Origin: Pseudomarimonas arenosa
GTDB taxonomy: Bacteria; Pseudomonadota; Gammaproteobacteria; Xanthomonadales; Xanthomonadaceae
Length of the DNA stretch: 61,599 nt
Assembly: GCF_014841215.1 (NCBI RefSeq)
Contig: NZ_JACYTR010000026.1
Location: forward strand, 1-61,599
Direction of reading: 5' to 3'
Part shown: positions 54,114 through 61,599 of the stretch, in pieces
How the letters are laid out: every line of letters starts with the position of its first letter
How positions within the stretch are numbered: position 1 is the first letter of the stretch
Program-made: the position numbers and the translations under genes
The notes under the pieces: generated by a model
Told to the model about the DNA's origin: nothing
The model's database searches: none
What the model saw: the letters and a program-made list of their open reading frames with translations, nothing else

Positions 54114-56246
54114 ATGCCGATGTCGAGCACGCAGGCTGCAGTGATCCCCACGCTTCCGCAGCAAGATTCCGCCGATCTGCAGGCGCAGCGGGCCTTTCAG
54201 TTATCGCTGGCGCGCACCGACTACAACTACATGCGCAGCTACCTCGAATCGGTGCCGATGTCGGCCGATCTGCCCTCGGCGGAGAAGTTCAGCCTCGATT
54301 ACGAGGCGCAGGTGCTGAAAGTGTTCGTGCCCTTGGCCGAGAACTTCAAGCAAGCCGTGACGCTGCTGCTTGAGCGCGAGCTCAGCGAGGACATGCCGAC
54401 CGACGCGCTGCGCGCCGTCGAGCAGGCCTACGACAAACTCAGCAAGGAGTTCAGTCTGCTGCACCCGGGGCGCGACGCCAAGGATCTGCAGGATCTTCTG
54501 GCCGCGCTGGCCGCCCTGCCGAAGGCGATCGAGGGCATGACCCGGCTGCCGCGCGATCTGGAGAAGATGATCACTGGCCTCGATGCGGTGTTCAAGGACC
54601 TGATTGCCAACGGGCCGACCGCCTTTCTGAAGTCGACCTTGTACGACATGCTGAGCAGCGACCACGGACGCAACTATCTGCGTCCGCGATCGCTGGAAGA
54701 CTACGAGAACCAGTTCATCTCCCTGCCCAAGCCTTTGATGCTGAGTATCGAGCAGCAGTCCTGGATGCCCAAGGAGGGTTTGCCCTGTCAGCAGGACTGG
54801 TTCTTCGGCCACCTGCAGATCGCCGGCTTCAATACCACCCAATTGCGTGGTGTGGTGCTGGAGCGCGGCAAGCAGCGTGATGCGGCGGTGCTGTCGGAAC
54901 TGCAGGCCAAGTGTCCGATCAGCGATGCGATTCTGCAGTCGGTCACCGGCGACTCGGCGATCACCCTGGCGCAGGCGATCCGCGAGCATCGTCTGTATGT
55001 GGTCGACTATGCCCAGCTCGAAGGCGCCAAGACCAACTCACTGCACGACGAACAGCGATACATCGCGGCACCGATTGCGCTGTTCTACTGGAATCCCACG
55101 CCGCCGCCGGGCTTTCCGCCGGGCGGGGCGCTGCAGCCGATTGCCATCCAGCTGGGTCAGCGCTTCGACGCCGAAGCCACGCCGATTTACACCCCGAATG
55201 ACTGCGCGGGCGGTGATGACGCCAAGGGCTACAAATGGCAGATCGCCAAGTACATCGTCAATGCGGTATGTGCCATTCAACACGAATCGGTGGCGCATCT
55301 GGGTGACTGTCATCTGATCATCGAGCCGATGGTGGTGGCCATGCATCGGCAGTTGGCGACCAGCCATCCGCTGTACAAGCTGCTGATTCCGCATTTCCGC
55401 TTCACCATCAATATCAATGATGACGCGATTCATAGTCTGGTCGTTCCGGGTGGTGTTGTGGCCTGCAATGTCGGCATTGAAATCGAGTCCACCCTGGCCC
55501 TGGTGTCGCGTGCGCATCGTGCCTGGCGCTGGGACGAGCGTTTGCCAGAGCGCCAATTCGCCCTGCGTGCAGTAGATCAGCTGGCGGTCTTTCCGTTCCG
55601 TGACGATACCCTGCTGTTGTGGAAGGCGATCAAGCAATATGTTAATGATTACCTGCGGCTCTACTACCGCAATGACCAGGATGTGGCTTTGGATAGCGAG
55701 CTGCAGGGCTGGATCTACGAACTCACTGCGCCGCAGTATTGTGGTTTCCAGGGGCTTGATGGTCTGCAGCCCAGCGGTGATTCAGAGCGGCCGTGGAAGA
55801 TCGATAGCCTCGACTATCTGATCGAGATGATCAGCCTGATCCTGTATACCGCCGGCCCGCTGCATGCCTCGGTGAACTATGCGCAGTATCCGTTGATGTC
55901 CTTTGTGCCCGGTGTGTCGGGCAGCGTGTACAAGGCCCCGCCCACACGTTCGACCCAGATCGAGTCGGAGCAGGACCTGCTGACCTGGTACACGCCCTTG
56001 GATGTCGCCTTGTACGGCGCATCTTTCGAGTTCCTGTTGAGCAGCGTGCAGTACGACACCTTTGGCCATTATGAGCACAACCCCCGCGACCCCTATTTCA
56101 AGGATCCGCGGGTAGAGCCGATCGTGGCGAAACTGCAGGCTGAGCTGGCCGCGATCGAGACCGAAATCCGCAAGCGCAATCAGTCCAGACCGATGCCGTA
56201 CCCGTTCCAGCTGCCATCGCATATTCCGAACAGCATTAGTATTTAG
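54114..56246 (+). CDS. Bacterial lipoxygenase
   Basis: A 710-residue iron dioxygenase that should add O2 to polyunsaturated fatty acids. All five expected iron ligands are visible: H395 and H400 (HLGDCH), H584 and N588 (LHASVNYAQY), and the C-terminal isoleucine I710. The chain ends PNSISI, the same kind of ending as plant lipoxygenases. IEPMVVAMHRQLATSHPLYK and LLIPHFRFTININ are also conserved. No clear signal peptide, unlike Pseudomonas LoxA, so location is uncertain. GAGGG lies just before the ATG. It stands alone between a stem-loop and a long leader. Confidence 0.92.
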   Translation: MPMSSTQAAVIPTLPQQDSADLQAQRAFQLSLARTDYNYMRSYLESVPMSADLPSAEKFSLDYEAQVLKVFVPLAENFKQAVTLLLERELSEDMPTDALRAVEQAYDKLSKEFSLLHPGRDAKDLQDLLAALAALPKAIEGMTRLPRDLEKMITGLDAVFKDLIANGPTAFLKSTLYDMLSSDHGRNYLRPRSLEDYENQFISLPKPLMLSIEQQSWMPKEGLPCQQDWFFGHLQIAGFNTTQLRGVVLERGKQRDAAVLSELQAKCPISDAILQSVTGDSAITLAQAIREHRLYVVDYAQLEGAKTNSLHDEQRYIAAPIALFYWNPTPPPGFPPGGALQPIAIQLGQRFDAEATPIYTPNDCAGGDDAKGYKWQIAKYIVNAVCAIQHESVAHLGDCHLIIEPMVVAMHRQLATSHPLYKLLIPHFRFTININDDAIHSLVVPGGVVACNVGIEIESTLALVSRAHRAWRWDERLPERQFALRAVDQLAVFPFRDDTLLLWKAIKQYVNDYLRLYYRNDQDVALDSELQGWIYELTAPQYCGFQGLDGLQPSGDSERPWKIDSLDYLIEMISLILYTAGPLHASVNYAQYPLMSFVPGVSGSVYKAPPTRSTQIESEQDLLTWYTPLDVALYGASFEFLLSSVQYDTFGHYEHNPRDPYFKDPRVEPIVAKLQAELAAIETEIRKRNQSRPMPYPFQLPSHIPNSISI

Positions 56247-56785
56247 GGGCGTCTTGGGTGCCCCGGAGATCGGTGTGGGGCAGGCGAGTTGGTACGGCAA
56301 CGCTGAGCCACCGGCTCATCCAGTTCGATGTTCTCGGCTGAGCTGAGTCGGCCAGTTCAGCCGCATCGGAGACGCCGATCACCGCTTGCCCTTTCCGCAG
56401 GATCGATCTCGGCCATCTTAAGGATGGCTCTGGCAGAGATCACCTGAAAGGACTTGTCTGGCCTCTGTCGCACTCGCCAGCGCAAGCTCGTGCGCAAGGT
56501 TCTGTGTGTGAAAAACCGCACTTTTCAGTGGTCTGATTAGCAGTTTTTCGCGCTATTCCGAGCGGTCTGGCGAAACTTCTCAAGATTCGATTGCGTTTGG
56601 CCCGACAATCACATAGGCTTCACGCCGCTCCGCGAAGCGAGGTTGCGCTTGGGAGGGCATATCGTGCCCTGGGTTGGGTCGGTAGCACTCAACCAACCGG
56701 CGTTTGACGCGCATCAAGCTTGCTGAATCCTAGCCGCCCCGAAGAGCGGTGACGCTCCTGTCCTGCTGTTTTAAAGAGAAACGTC
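56247..56785. other. Long intergenic region with hairpins
   Basis: No gene supported in 539 nt. Hairpins are seen at 56246-56264 (GGGGC/GCCCC, overlapping the lipoxygenase stop region), 56335-56363 (CGGCTGAGCT/AGTTCAGCCG, one G-U pair), 56412-56428 (GCCATC/GATGGC) and 56654-56670 (AGGGCA/TGCCCT). TTGACG at 56703 could be a -35 for the cytochrome gene but no good -10 follows. AAGAGA precedes its GTG. It may hold a leader RNA, although I could not match it to a known riboswitch. Confidence 0.5.
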
Positions 56786-58057
56786 GTGTTCAAGTGGCTT
56801 GCCTCATTGCTTGTGCTTGCCCTGGCCCTGGCCATGTGGACGAGTTGGACGCGGGCCAATGTGGAATCGAACCACTATGTAGGATCGAGCTCCTGCCAAG
56901 ACTGCCATCAGACTCAGCACGAAGGCTGGCATGACTCCGCCCATCGCAAGATGATGCGCAAGGCCACTGAGCCCGGCGTTATGAATGCCTCCTGGCACGC
57001 CGAAGGTGCGCCCGCATTCACCGAAGACGAAGTGGTCTGGGTGATCGGATCGAAGTGGGAGCAGCAGTTCATGGGTGCCGATGGGCATACCGAAACCCTG
57101 CTTCCCGCTGCCTGGTCGATTCTGCGCAGCGGCTGGAAGCTCACCGGATGGGATGGCTGGCAGGCGCCGGTTCCGTTGCGCCGATGTCATGGCTGCCACA
57201 CCGTGGGCCTTGACGTTACCGACGGATCGTTCGTCGAGCCGGGCATTGGTTGCGAATCCTGCCATGGCCGCGGTGCCTGGCATGAGGAGGTGCACGGCTC
57301 TGGCGGCATGACGGCTGGCCTCGACGCGGAGACCTGCGGCCAGTGCCACGCCCGAGGCAACTCCCCTAGCGGTGAGTACTTCTTTCCGGTGGGCTTCGAG
57401 CCGGGCGGCAGCCTGGAAGACAAGTTCGTCTTTTCCCAACCCGATTACTTGCAGAACTCGTCGCAGTGGTGGGGAACCGGGCGTGAGCGGGACCGTCACC
57501 AGCAGTTTCAGGCCTGGCAGCGCGGTGGCCATGCCGACGCGCTGAAATCGCTCGGGTCGAGCTACGACGGCCGATTCGGTCCGGTAGAGCGCGAATGCTA
57601 CCAATGCCATAGCGCCGAATACGCTGTTTTCCCCGAGAAGGCAAAAGACGCCGAGCTAGTTCCGGAGTTGGGTGTTACGTGCAGCGTTTGCCATAACGTG
57701 CACGGCGAACTGGATTCGCAGCGGATGACCTGTGTCGACTGCCACGACAACGGCGCGAAGCACCACGCGCAAGATGCCTTGGTCGATCACGTGCCATGCC
57801 CCGAGTCAGCCAAGGTCGAGTGCATCGACTGCCACATGCCGATCACCATCACGATTGGCGGTGAGTTGCGCCTGCGCAGCCATGCCCCTGGCATCACCGA
57901 ACCGCAGCAAGCCGCTTCCTTCGATTCGCCGTCGAGTTGCGCCAACGGCGGCTGCCATAGCAATGCATCGAGTGAAGACATGCAAACCGCTTTTGACAAT
58001 TTTTACCGTGCGGGCGATGCCCGTGCCTCGACCGTGGGCGAAAGGAGTGGCAAGTGA
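56786..58057 (+). CDS. Multiheme c-type cytochrome (at least eight hemes)
   Basis: A 423-residue protein with GTG start, a signal peptide (LASLLVLALALAMWTSWTRA) and eight CxxCH heme sites at residues 37-41, 134-138, 156-160, 184-188, 271-275, 299-303, 316-320 and 346-350. A ninth CANGGCH (385-391) has the longer CX4CH spacing. Extra histidines (HQTQHEGWHDSAHRK) can serve as distal ligands. The pattern resembles cytochrome c554/octaheme families that work in periplasmic electron transfer or N/S oxide chemistry. The acceptor is unknown. Its stop overlaps the GTG start of the next gene. Confidence 0.87.
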   Translation: MFKWLASLLVLALALAMWTSWTRANVESNHYVGSSSCQDCHQTQHEGWHDSAHRKMMRKATEPGVMNASWHAEGAPAFTEDEVVWVIGSKWEQQFMGADGHTETLLPAAWSILRSGWKLTGWDGWQAPVPLRRCHGCHTVGLDVTDGSFVEPGIGCESCHGRGAWHEEVHGSGGMTAGLDAETCGQCHARGNSPSGEYFFPVGFEPGGSLEDKFVFSQPDYLQNSSQWWGTGRERDRHQQFQAWQRGGHADALKSLGSSYDGRFGPVERECYQCHSAEYAVFPEKAKDAELVPELGVTCSVCHNVHGELDSQRMTCVDCHDNGAKHHAQDALVDHVPCPESAKVECIDCHMPITITIGGELRLRSHAPGITEPQQAASFDSPSSCANGGCHSNASSEDMQTAFDNFYRAGDARASTVGERSGK

Positions 58058-61000
58058 AGCAACTTGATCCATCAAGCACAGCGATGACCCGCGAGACCAG
58101 GGCAAGGCGACGCGCAGCAAGTATTACGCTGGCACTGATGACCCTGCTCTTCGCCGCACCGGTGATGGCGGTAGCGCCGCCGCAGCTTGATGCACTGACT
58201 TCGCCGATTGTCACCAATCCGGTCGTGGTGCAGGGCAGTGCAACGCCGGGCGCCGAGGTCAGCATCTTTGCCGGAACTCAGCTGCGCGCTAAGGGCGTGG
58301 CGGCGGGCGACGGGCGTTTTTCCATCAAGGTACCGTTCGACTTCGGCGACAACCCGCTCAGCGCGGTGGAACGGGTGGGAGCAGAGGTGAGCTCGCCGGG
58401 GAACACGGTCGTAGTGCAAAACACGCAGTCGGTGAACCGAACCTGGTCGGGTTCGATCAGCCAAGACACTGTGTGGACGCATGGCAACGGCGGCGCGTAC
58501 TTCCTTTCCAGCAATTTGACCATTGCCCCTGGCGCAACGCTCTGGGTGATGCCTGGTGTCGAGCTCAAGGTGACCGGCTACTACTCGGCTGTTACCGTCA
58601 ATGGCGCGTTGCGGGTCCTGGGCAGCACAGCCCAACCAGTGAAGTTCGTGGCGGCCAGCGGAACTGCTTCGGCCGGTCAGTGGACGGGCATCGTAGTCAA
58701 TGCCAGCGCGACCGAGGTGTTAATCGAGCATGCCGAGATTCGCAACGCCATCAAGGCTGTGGAGTTCAACGCCAGCAGCGGCACCGTTCGCAAGTCGCTG
58801 CTCATTCATAGCACCACCGGCCTCTACGCTCGTGACGGCGCAACCCCGCAGGTGATTGATGGCAACACCATCACCGCCAATCACATCGGCGTAGAAGTAC
58901 ACACGCAACAGGTCAGCAATTCGGCCAAGAACCCGATGCCGGTGGTGACGGGCAACGCGATCTACGGCAACAACTCGTATAACTATCGTGGCAATGCCTA
59001 CGCCAACCCCGATGCCGCCCGCCTCAATGCCCGCGGCAACTACTGGGGTACCACCGATGTCGGCCAGATCGCCCACAAGATCTATGATCGCTCGGACTAC
59101 TACAATCACCCTGTCATCGACTTCGCCGGTTACTTAACCGCCGAAGGCCAGCCGGCCTTTGCTGGTAGCAGCCTCAACGGACAGATCCTCAGCGATCTCA
59201 CCCTGAGTGCTGGCGTGCACCAAATTGAGGGCTATGTGCGTGTGGCGCAGGGGGCGACGTTAACGCTGGAGGCAGGCGCCGAACTGCAGTTCCCCTACAG
59301 CCAATTGTTTGTCGTAGATGGCTCGCTGCGCGCACTCGGAACGGCGGCGCAGCCGGTGAAGTTCCTGTCGAGTCGCACAAGCCCCGCAGCCGGTCACTGG
59401 CCCGGCATTGTGATCAACGCCAGCGCAAACGACGTGCTGATCGAGTACGCCGAAGTTCGCCACGCCGCCAAAGCGCTGGAGTTCAATGGCAGCAGCGGCA
59501 CGGTTCGCCAATCGCTGTTGAGCCAGAACAGCACGGCGATCTACGCCCGCGACGGCGCCACGCCGCAGGTAGTTGATGGCAATACCATCACGGCCAACCA
59601 AACCGGGATTGAGGTATACACCTCGCAGCCGAGCAATCTTGCCAAGAATCCGGCACCTCTGCTGAGCGGCAACGCTATTTACGGTAACAGTGGGTACAAC
59701 TACCGCGGCAGTGCTTACGCCAATCCCGATGCCACACGTCTCGACGCGCGCGGCAACTACTGGGGCACAACCGATGTCGGCCAGATTGCCAACAAGATCT
59801 ACGATCGCTCGGATTACTACAACTACCCGGTCATCGACTTCTCAGGGTATCTGAGCGCCGATGGCCAGCCGGCTTTTGCCGGCGGCAGTCTCAACGGACA
59901 GGTCCTTAGCAATCTCACCTTGGGCGCCGGCCTGCACCAAGTTGAAGGCTATGTGCGTGTAGCACCAGGGGCGACCTTGACCTTGGCTGCGGGTGCCGAA
60001 CTGCAGTTCCCCTACAGTCAATCTTTCGTGGTGGACGGTTCGTTGCGCGTGTTGGGCACGCAGGCGCAGCCGGTGAAGTTCGTTTCCAGCCGTGTGGCTC
60101 CGGCGGCGGGGCACTGGCCGGGAATTCTGATCAATGCCAGCGCAAACAACGTGCTAGTCGAGCACGCCGAAATTCGCCACGCCACCAAGGCGTTGGAGTT
60201 CAACGCCAGCACGGGTATTGTTCGCAGGTCGCTGCTTACTCAAAACACCATCGCAATTCACGCCCGTGATGGTGCCACGCCGCAGGTGATTGATGGCAAC
60301 TCCATCACGGCAAACCGCGACGGCGTGGAGGTTTCAACCTCTCAGCCCAGCAATCCTGCCAAGAACCCTTTGCCGGTCGTGACGGGCAACCGCATTTACA
60401 GCAATAGTGGGTACAACTTTCGGGGTAGTGCCTACGCCAATCCCGACACCACTCGCCTGAATGCCCGCGGCAACGATTGGGGCACCACCGACGTCGGCCA
60501 AATCGCTAGCAAAATCTATGACCGCTCCGACTACTACAACCACCCGGTGATCGACTTTGCAGGGTACCTCACGGCAGAGGGATCGCCTGCGTTTTCTGGC
60601 AATAGCCTCAACGGGCCGCTTCTTGCCAATACCACCTTGGGTGCTGGCCTGCACCAGGTCGAAGGTTATGTTCGGGTGGCGCCAGGAGCCACCTTGACCT
60701 TGCTGCCGGGCGCGGAACTGCAGTTCCCCTACAGTCAATCCTTCGTGGTGGACGGTTCGTTGCGCGTGTTGGGCACGCAGGCGCAGCCGGTGAAATTCCT
60801 GTCGAGCCGGGCCTCTCCAGCCGCGGGGCACTGGCCGGGAATTCTGATCAATGCCGGCGCCAACGACGTGTTGATTGAGCATGCTGATATTCGCCATGCC
60901 GTTCGCGCGGTCGAATTCAATGCCAGTAGCGGCACAATCCGGAAGTCCTTGCTGACCCAGAACACCATCGGCGTCTACGCCCGTGATGCAGCCACGCCCC

Positions 61001-61599
61001 AGGTGATCGACGGCAATACCATCTCCGGAAACTTCAATGGCGTGGAGGTTTATAACCTGCAGTCGAACAATCCGGCGAGAAATCCCCAGCCTGTCGTCAC
61101 AGGAAACGCCATCCATGGCAACAGCAACTTCAACTATCGGGGCAACAGCTACGCGAATTCGGCCAATGTCAGCCTGAACGCTCGGGGCAACTACTGGGGC
61201 ACTACCGACCCGTATGCCATTGCTCAGAAGATTGATGATCGCGCTGATACCCCCTCATTTCCTGAAATCAACTACTGCGACTATCTGGATCAGCCGGGTG
61301 GTACGCCGTATCCCGGCGTGTATGCCGTGCGCACCAATGCCATGGTGATTGATCCGTCGGTATCGCAGGCCGGAAACATCGAGTTCACCACCAATTCGGC
61401 AGATCAGCTTGAAGTGATCATCAAGAAGCTCACCTCTGGTGAGGTGGTGTATTCCGAGGTGCTGGATTCGCCTTCGTGCGGCAAGAAGTCATTTCAATGG
61501 TCTGGGCAGACCCTCGCCGGCCAAGTGCTGGATGACGGCGTCTATGTCACTGCGTTCCGCAGTACGAGCGGCTCGCAGATCGTCGAACACACCGAACCG
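58054..61599 (+). CDS. Secreted right-handed beta-helix protein with four 239-residue repeats (partial)
   Basis: At least 1182 residues; it runs off the window end with no stop. It starts with GTG at 58054, preceded by AAAGGAG at 6-nt spacing and overlapping the cytochrome stop (GTGA). An N-terminal signal peptide ends near PVMA. A short Ig-like domain follows (VVVQGSATPGAEVSIFAG), then four repeats of 239 residues each with GATLTLxxGAELQFPYSQ, VDGSLRVLGTQAQPVKF, HWPGILINASAN, RDGATPQVIDGNTI, and NARGNYWGTTDVGQIA. The parallel beta-helix character is clear from these. A C-terminal domain resembles FlgD-like Ig folds (GQVLDDGVYVTAFR). It is likely a surface, adhesin or polysaccharide-active protein. 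Confidence 0.85.
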   Translation, partial: MKQLDPSSTAMTRETRARRRAASITLALMTLLFAAPVMAVAPPQLDALTSPIVTNPVVVQGSATPGAEVSIFAGTQLRAKGVAAGDGRFSIKVPFDFGDNPLSAVERVGAEVSSPGNTVVVQNTQSVNRTWSGSISQDTVWTHGNGGAYFLSSNLTIAPGATLWVMPGVELKVTGYYSAVTVNGALRVLGSTAQPVKFVAASGTASAGQWTGIVVNASATEVLIEHAEIRNAIKAVEFNASSGTVRKSLLIHSTTGLYARDGATPQVIDGNTITANHIGVEVHTQQVSNSAKNPMPVVTGNAIYGNNSYNYRGNAYANPDAARLNARGNYWGTTDVGQIAHKIYDRSDYYNHPVIDFAGYLTAEGQPAFAGSSLNGQILSDLTLSAGVHQIEGYVRVAQGATLTLEAGAELQFPYSQLFVVDGSLRALGTAAQPVKFLSSRTSPAAGHWPGIVINASANDVLIEYAEVRHAAKALEFNGSSGTVRQSLLSQNSTAIYARDGATPQVVDGNTITANQTGIEVYTSQPSNLAKNPAPLLSGNAIYGNSGYNYRGSAYANPDATRLDARGNYWGTTDVGQIANKIYDRSDYYNYPVIDFSGYLSADGQPAFAGGSLNGQVLSNLTLGAGLHQVEGYVRVAPGATLTLAAGAELQFPYSQSFVVDGSLRVLGTQAQPVKFVSSRVAPAAGHWPGILINASANNVLVEHAEIRHATKALEFNASTGIVRRSLLTQNTIAIHARDGATPQVIDGNSITANRDGVEVSTSQPSNPAKNPLPVVTGNRIYSNSGYNFRGSAYANPDTTRLNARGNDWGTTDVGQIASKIYDRSDYYNHPVIDFAGYLTAEGSPAFSGNSLNGPLLANTTLGAGLHQVEGYVRVAPGATLTLLPGAELQFPYSQSFVVDGSLRVLGTQAQPVKFLSSRASPAAGHWPGILINAGANDVLIEHADIRHAVRAVEFNASSGTIRKSLLTQNTIGVYARDAATPQVIDGNTISGNFNGVEVYNLQSNNPARNPQPVVTGNAIHGNSNFNYRGNSYANSANVSLNARGNYWGTTDPYAIAQKIDDRADTPSFPEINYCDYLDQPGGTPYPGVYAVRTNAMVIDPSVSQAGNIEFTTNSADQLEVIIKKLTSGEVVYSEVLDSPSCGKKSFQWSGQTLAGQVLDDGVYVTAFRSTSGSQIVEHTEP
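58459..61326 (+). repeat. Four exact-period 717-bp coding repeats
   Basis: Corresponding codons recur at 58513, 59230, 59947 and 60664, an interval of exactly 717 bp each time. Units are roughly 58459-59175, 59176-59892, 59893-60609 and 60610-61326. The second, third and fourth are very similar at DNA level; the first is most diverged at its start and the fourth at its end (after about 61230). No length change has occurred between any units. Confidence 0.9.

Noticed and set aside
56603-56720. c-di-GMP (GEMM) riboswitch before the cytochrome gene
   Set aside because: Compared by eye with the GEMM-I consensus: the expected GGCAAACC and GACGCAAAGC segments are absent.
1-61599. CRISPR array or prophage
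   Set aside because: No regularly spaced short direct repeats and no integrase, capsid or cas-like gene is seen.

Overview
GC-rich bacterial chromosome, densely coded on both strands, with many 1-11 nt gene overlaps. The gene set suggests a gammaproteobacterium of the Xanthomonadales/Lysobacterales: a three-subunit proton-translocating transhydrogenase (pntAA-pntAB-pntB), an EIIA-HPr-EI fusion next to an EIICB permease (the GlcNAc-type PTS of that order), hutI with hutF, a YfhL-type ferredoxin, and many short palindromic repeats between genes. The lineage is inferred from gene content, because the window holds no rRNA or tRNA gene.

Layout. 1-8.7 kb: ferredoxin, gamma-glutamyltransferase, a metallo-beta-lactamase-fold hydrolase, then a tight run of DUF4920, TMEM43-like, PhoX-like (Tat) and MAPEG genes, a convergent NUDIX hydrolase and a secreted beta-propeller. 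8.8-19.4 kb: 5'-3' exonuclease, nitroreductase, DUF1631 protein, the pnt operon, a glyoxalase-fold protein, a Cache-GGDEF diguanylate cyclase and RlmI. 19.5-25.4 kb: YyaL/DUF255, TerC, DgkA, DUF533, GYF-AIM24 and ThpR. 25.7-36.6 kb: hutI and hutF lie on either side of a compact seven-gene unit (27.3-34.0 kb: thermostable-hemolysin-family protein, AMP-ligase-like protein, heme-oxygenase-like diiron protein, SDR, secreted helical-repeat protein, response regulator, sensor kinase) and a divergent CaiB-type CoA-transferase. 36.8-43.9 kb: two large sensor kinases in tandem, one a hybrid with two receivers and an Hpt domain. 44.0-49.2 kb: the AmmeMemoRadiSam pair (its B and A proteins fused) and mutS. 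49.4-54.0 kb: the PTS. 54.1-61.6 kb: a lipoxygenase with plant-like iron ligands, then a multiheme cytochrome c translationally coupled to a large secreted beta-helix protein made of exact 717-bp repeats, which runs off the window.

The two most interesting units are the two-component-controlled hemolysin-family/ligase/diiron/SDR cluster, which looks like a small lipid or signal biosynthesis pathway with phased CTAA half-sites in its upstream region, and the multiheme cytochrome/beta-helix operon, which looks like an extracytoplasmic redox or surface system. A third theme is repeat biology: at least four families of palindromic repeats are present, one of them inserted in frame inside mutS.
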